Source: Candidatus Woesearchaeota archaeon
GTDB taxonomy: Archaea; Nanobdellota; Nanobdellia; Woesearchaeales; ARS49
Direction: 5' to 3'
DNA length: 5,377 bases
Assembly: GCA_030630695.1 (NCBI GenBank)
Contig: DAOVMP010000047.1
Span: 1 to 5,377, forward strand
Both the position numbers and the translations under genes were made by a program. Of the stretch, positions 4,335 to 5,377 are shown one piece after another; position 1 is the first letter of the stretch, and each line of letters opens with the position of its first letter. The notes beneath the pieces were generated by a model that was given only the letters and a program-made list of their open reading frames with translations, searched no databases and had not been told where the DNA came from.

Positions 4335-4451
4335 TATAAAGAAAATCTTGAAGAATATCTTAAAACTCAAGATTTTCTAATGCTGCTTTGAATCAGTATA
4401 TTATAAATAATATTCATTCAAAGCCACATATAAAAAAGCAGGTGATTTTCA
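4335..4451 (+). promoter_or_regulatory. Structured 5' leader of the S-layer-like gene
   Basis: About 117 nt of untranslated leader hold two strong stem-loops. The first pairs AGAAAATCTTGA (4340-4351) with TCAAGATTTTCT (4367-4378): 12 perfect bp with a 15-nt loop. The second pairs GCTTTGAAT (4385-4393) with ATTCAAAGC (4416-4424), and its loop holds a further 6-bp AT helix (4398-4403 with 4408-4413). A Shine-Dalgarno-like GGTGA (4441-4445) lies 6 nt before the ATG. Long leaders are known on S-layer mRNAs of some archaea, where they can stabilise the message; a similar role is inferred here. I recognise no riboswitch class. Confidence 0.55.
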
Positions 4452-5377
4452 ATGGAACTTCAGATTTCCTTTACTAAAAGAGTTTTCTTTATCGTAGTCT
4501 TAGTAGGACTTGTATCAATGCTAGTGTTTTTAGCACTAACACAACCAACAGGCGGAGTAGTAAGAACTGTTGGCCAAAAAATAACTAATACTATAGCGAT
4601 AACTGGAGTAAATGTTGGAGAAAGCATAGGTAAAGAATTTCCTGCACTTACAGAATCACACTTATTAGGATTAGCAACAACAGTAGAACAAACAAATGAA
4701 GGAAGAACACAAGTAAAACAATATATACGGCTGCATGGAGTAACATCACAAACACATGCAGGAGACTTAAATCAAATGAACGGGGCAACAATTGTGTTTG
4801 AAAGAAATGAACAAGGACAAGTAGGAGATTATCTAAAACTTAATTCAAACGAAGACGCATTTGAATATGAAATTGAATTTTCCTCAGGATTTAAAAGCGT
4901 TCGTAATCCAAACAATATGTTAGTAGATTTAAGAGAAGAAACTCTAAGTTTATTAGGAGGAGAGTTTGTAATACTGGAAGCGCGTGCAGACACTGGTTCC
5001 AAATGGATTGAAATCAAAATGATTGGTCCAGGAGGAACAGTAGAACTAAAAGATGATGATTACTCAGATATATATTATACTGATCATGGATTAAAATTTA
5101 ATGGCAAAAACATACCATCAAGAGTAAGGATAAACGGATATGACATGGGAAATGACAAGTTCAGCATTACAAATATAAAATACAGGCCCCAAGCAATAGC
5201 AAAAGGAGCTGGAAAACATGTTTATGTAGAATCAAAACACGGAGTTCAAGAATATTTAAAATATCCACAAATGATGCTGACACCAGAATTTGACATAATA
5301 TACGGTGGATTATCCGGCGGGCCATCACCTGCAGTTGTAGCAGATGTAACCGGCGCTGTTTCAACAGAAATGTCAGA
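4452..5377 (+). CDS. S-layer-like surface protein with N-terminal membrane segment (partial, 3' end off window)
   Basis: An uninterrupted frame runs from the ATG at 4452 to the window edge (308 codons) with no stop. The start follows GGTGA by 6 nt and gives a sensible N-terminus. A basic residue pair (9-10) precedes one hydrophobic helix at about 11-30, acting as an uncleaved anchor or signal sequence. The ectodomain is acidic, rich in Thr, Gly and beta-strand patterns. Residues 128-177 (YLKLNSNEDAFEYEIEF, then LVDLREETLSLLGGEFVILE) match the feel of archaeal S-layer domains, where a strand pair leads to an L-x-x-L-G-x-x-F-x-I-L-E-A motif. The following GGTVELKDDD (195-204) also fits this family. 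It probably forms part of the cell-surface lattice. No close homolog can be named from sequence alone. The promoter and structured leader suggest high, independently controlled expression. Confidence 0.82.
   Translation, partial: MELQISFTKRVFFIVVLVGLVSMLVFLALTQPTGGVVRTVGQKITNTIAITGVNVGESIGKEFPALTESHLLGLATTVEQTNEGRTQVKQYIRLHGVTSQTHAGDLNQMNGATIVFERNEQGQVGDYLKLNSNEDAFEYEIEFSSGFKSVRNPNNMLVDLREETLSLLGGEFVILEARADTGSKWIEIKMIGPGGTVELKDDDYSDIYYTDHGLKFNGKNIPSRVRINGYDMGNDKFSITNIKYRPQAIAKGAGKHVYVESKHGVQEYLKYPQMMLTPEFDIIYGGLSGGPSPAVVADVTGAVSTEMS

Noticed and set aside
4335..4451. Known riboswitch class in the leader
   Set aside because: The two hairpins are simple AT-rich stems without conserved GC-rich junctions or recognisable ligand-binding motifs.
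4829..5364. Two short minus-strand frames (4829-5017 and 5167-5364)
   Set aside because: Both are shadows of the S-layer-like gene, which stays open from 4452 to the window edge on the plus strand.
1..5377. CRISPR array, insertion sequence, integrase or attachment site
   Set aside because: I saw no regularly spaced repeats, transposase-like protein or duplicated tRNA 3' end. The only tRNA-like repeat is an internal fragment.

Overview
The window looks like an AT-rich archaeal genome, most likely a DPANN lineage of the Woesearchaeota/Pacearchaeota type. That placement is inferred from style, not from a database search. The archaeal evidence is direct: a tRNA interrupted by a bulge-helix-bulge (BHB) intron and lacking an encoded CCA end, several TTTATATA-type TATA boxes about 26 nt before start codons or presumed transcription starts, leaderless genes beside Shine-Dalgarno genes, U-tract terminators, AGA/ATA-rich codon use, and an S-layer-like surface protein.

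Left part (1-1550, minus strand): a compact operon read leftwards. It has a 77-aa helix-turn-helix regulator, a MacB/LolD-type ABC ATPase overlapping it by ATGA, and, 14 nt further on, a secreted COG1361/CARDB-like protein that runs off the window. The presumed permease would lie beyond position 1. A cluster of three alternating 8-bp half-sites covers the operon promoter and is a good candidate autoregulatory operator.

Middle (1708-2748): a leaderless 171-aa orphan gene on the plus strand, then about 350 bp without a convincing gene. That stretch holds a probable minus-strand small RNA with its own TATA box and hairpin-U terminator, a weak decayed coding remnant, and a sequence resembling parts of the adjacent tRNA. 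Next comes tRNA-Leu(UAG) with a 26-nt intron in the T loop (position 59/60), followed by an 11-bp hairpin.

Right part (2763-5377, plus strand): two cell-surface genes, each with its own TATA box and Shine-Dalgarno site. The first encodes a predicted lipoprotein with an Ig/cadherin-like domain and a six-bladed TolB-like propeller, and ends at a T-tract. The second has a leader of about 117 nt with two strong stem-loops and encodes a membrane-anchored S-layer-like protein cut by the window edge. Most protein genes here serve the cell envelope (export ATPase, secreted adaptor, surface propeller, S-layer). The strongest unusual signals are in the tRNA/small-RNA region.
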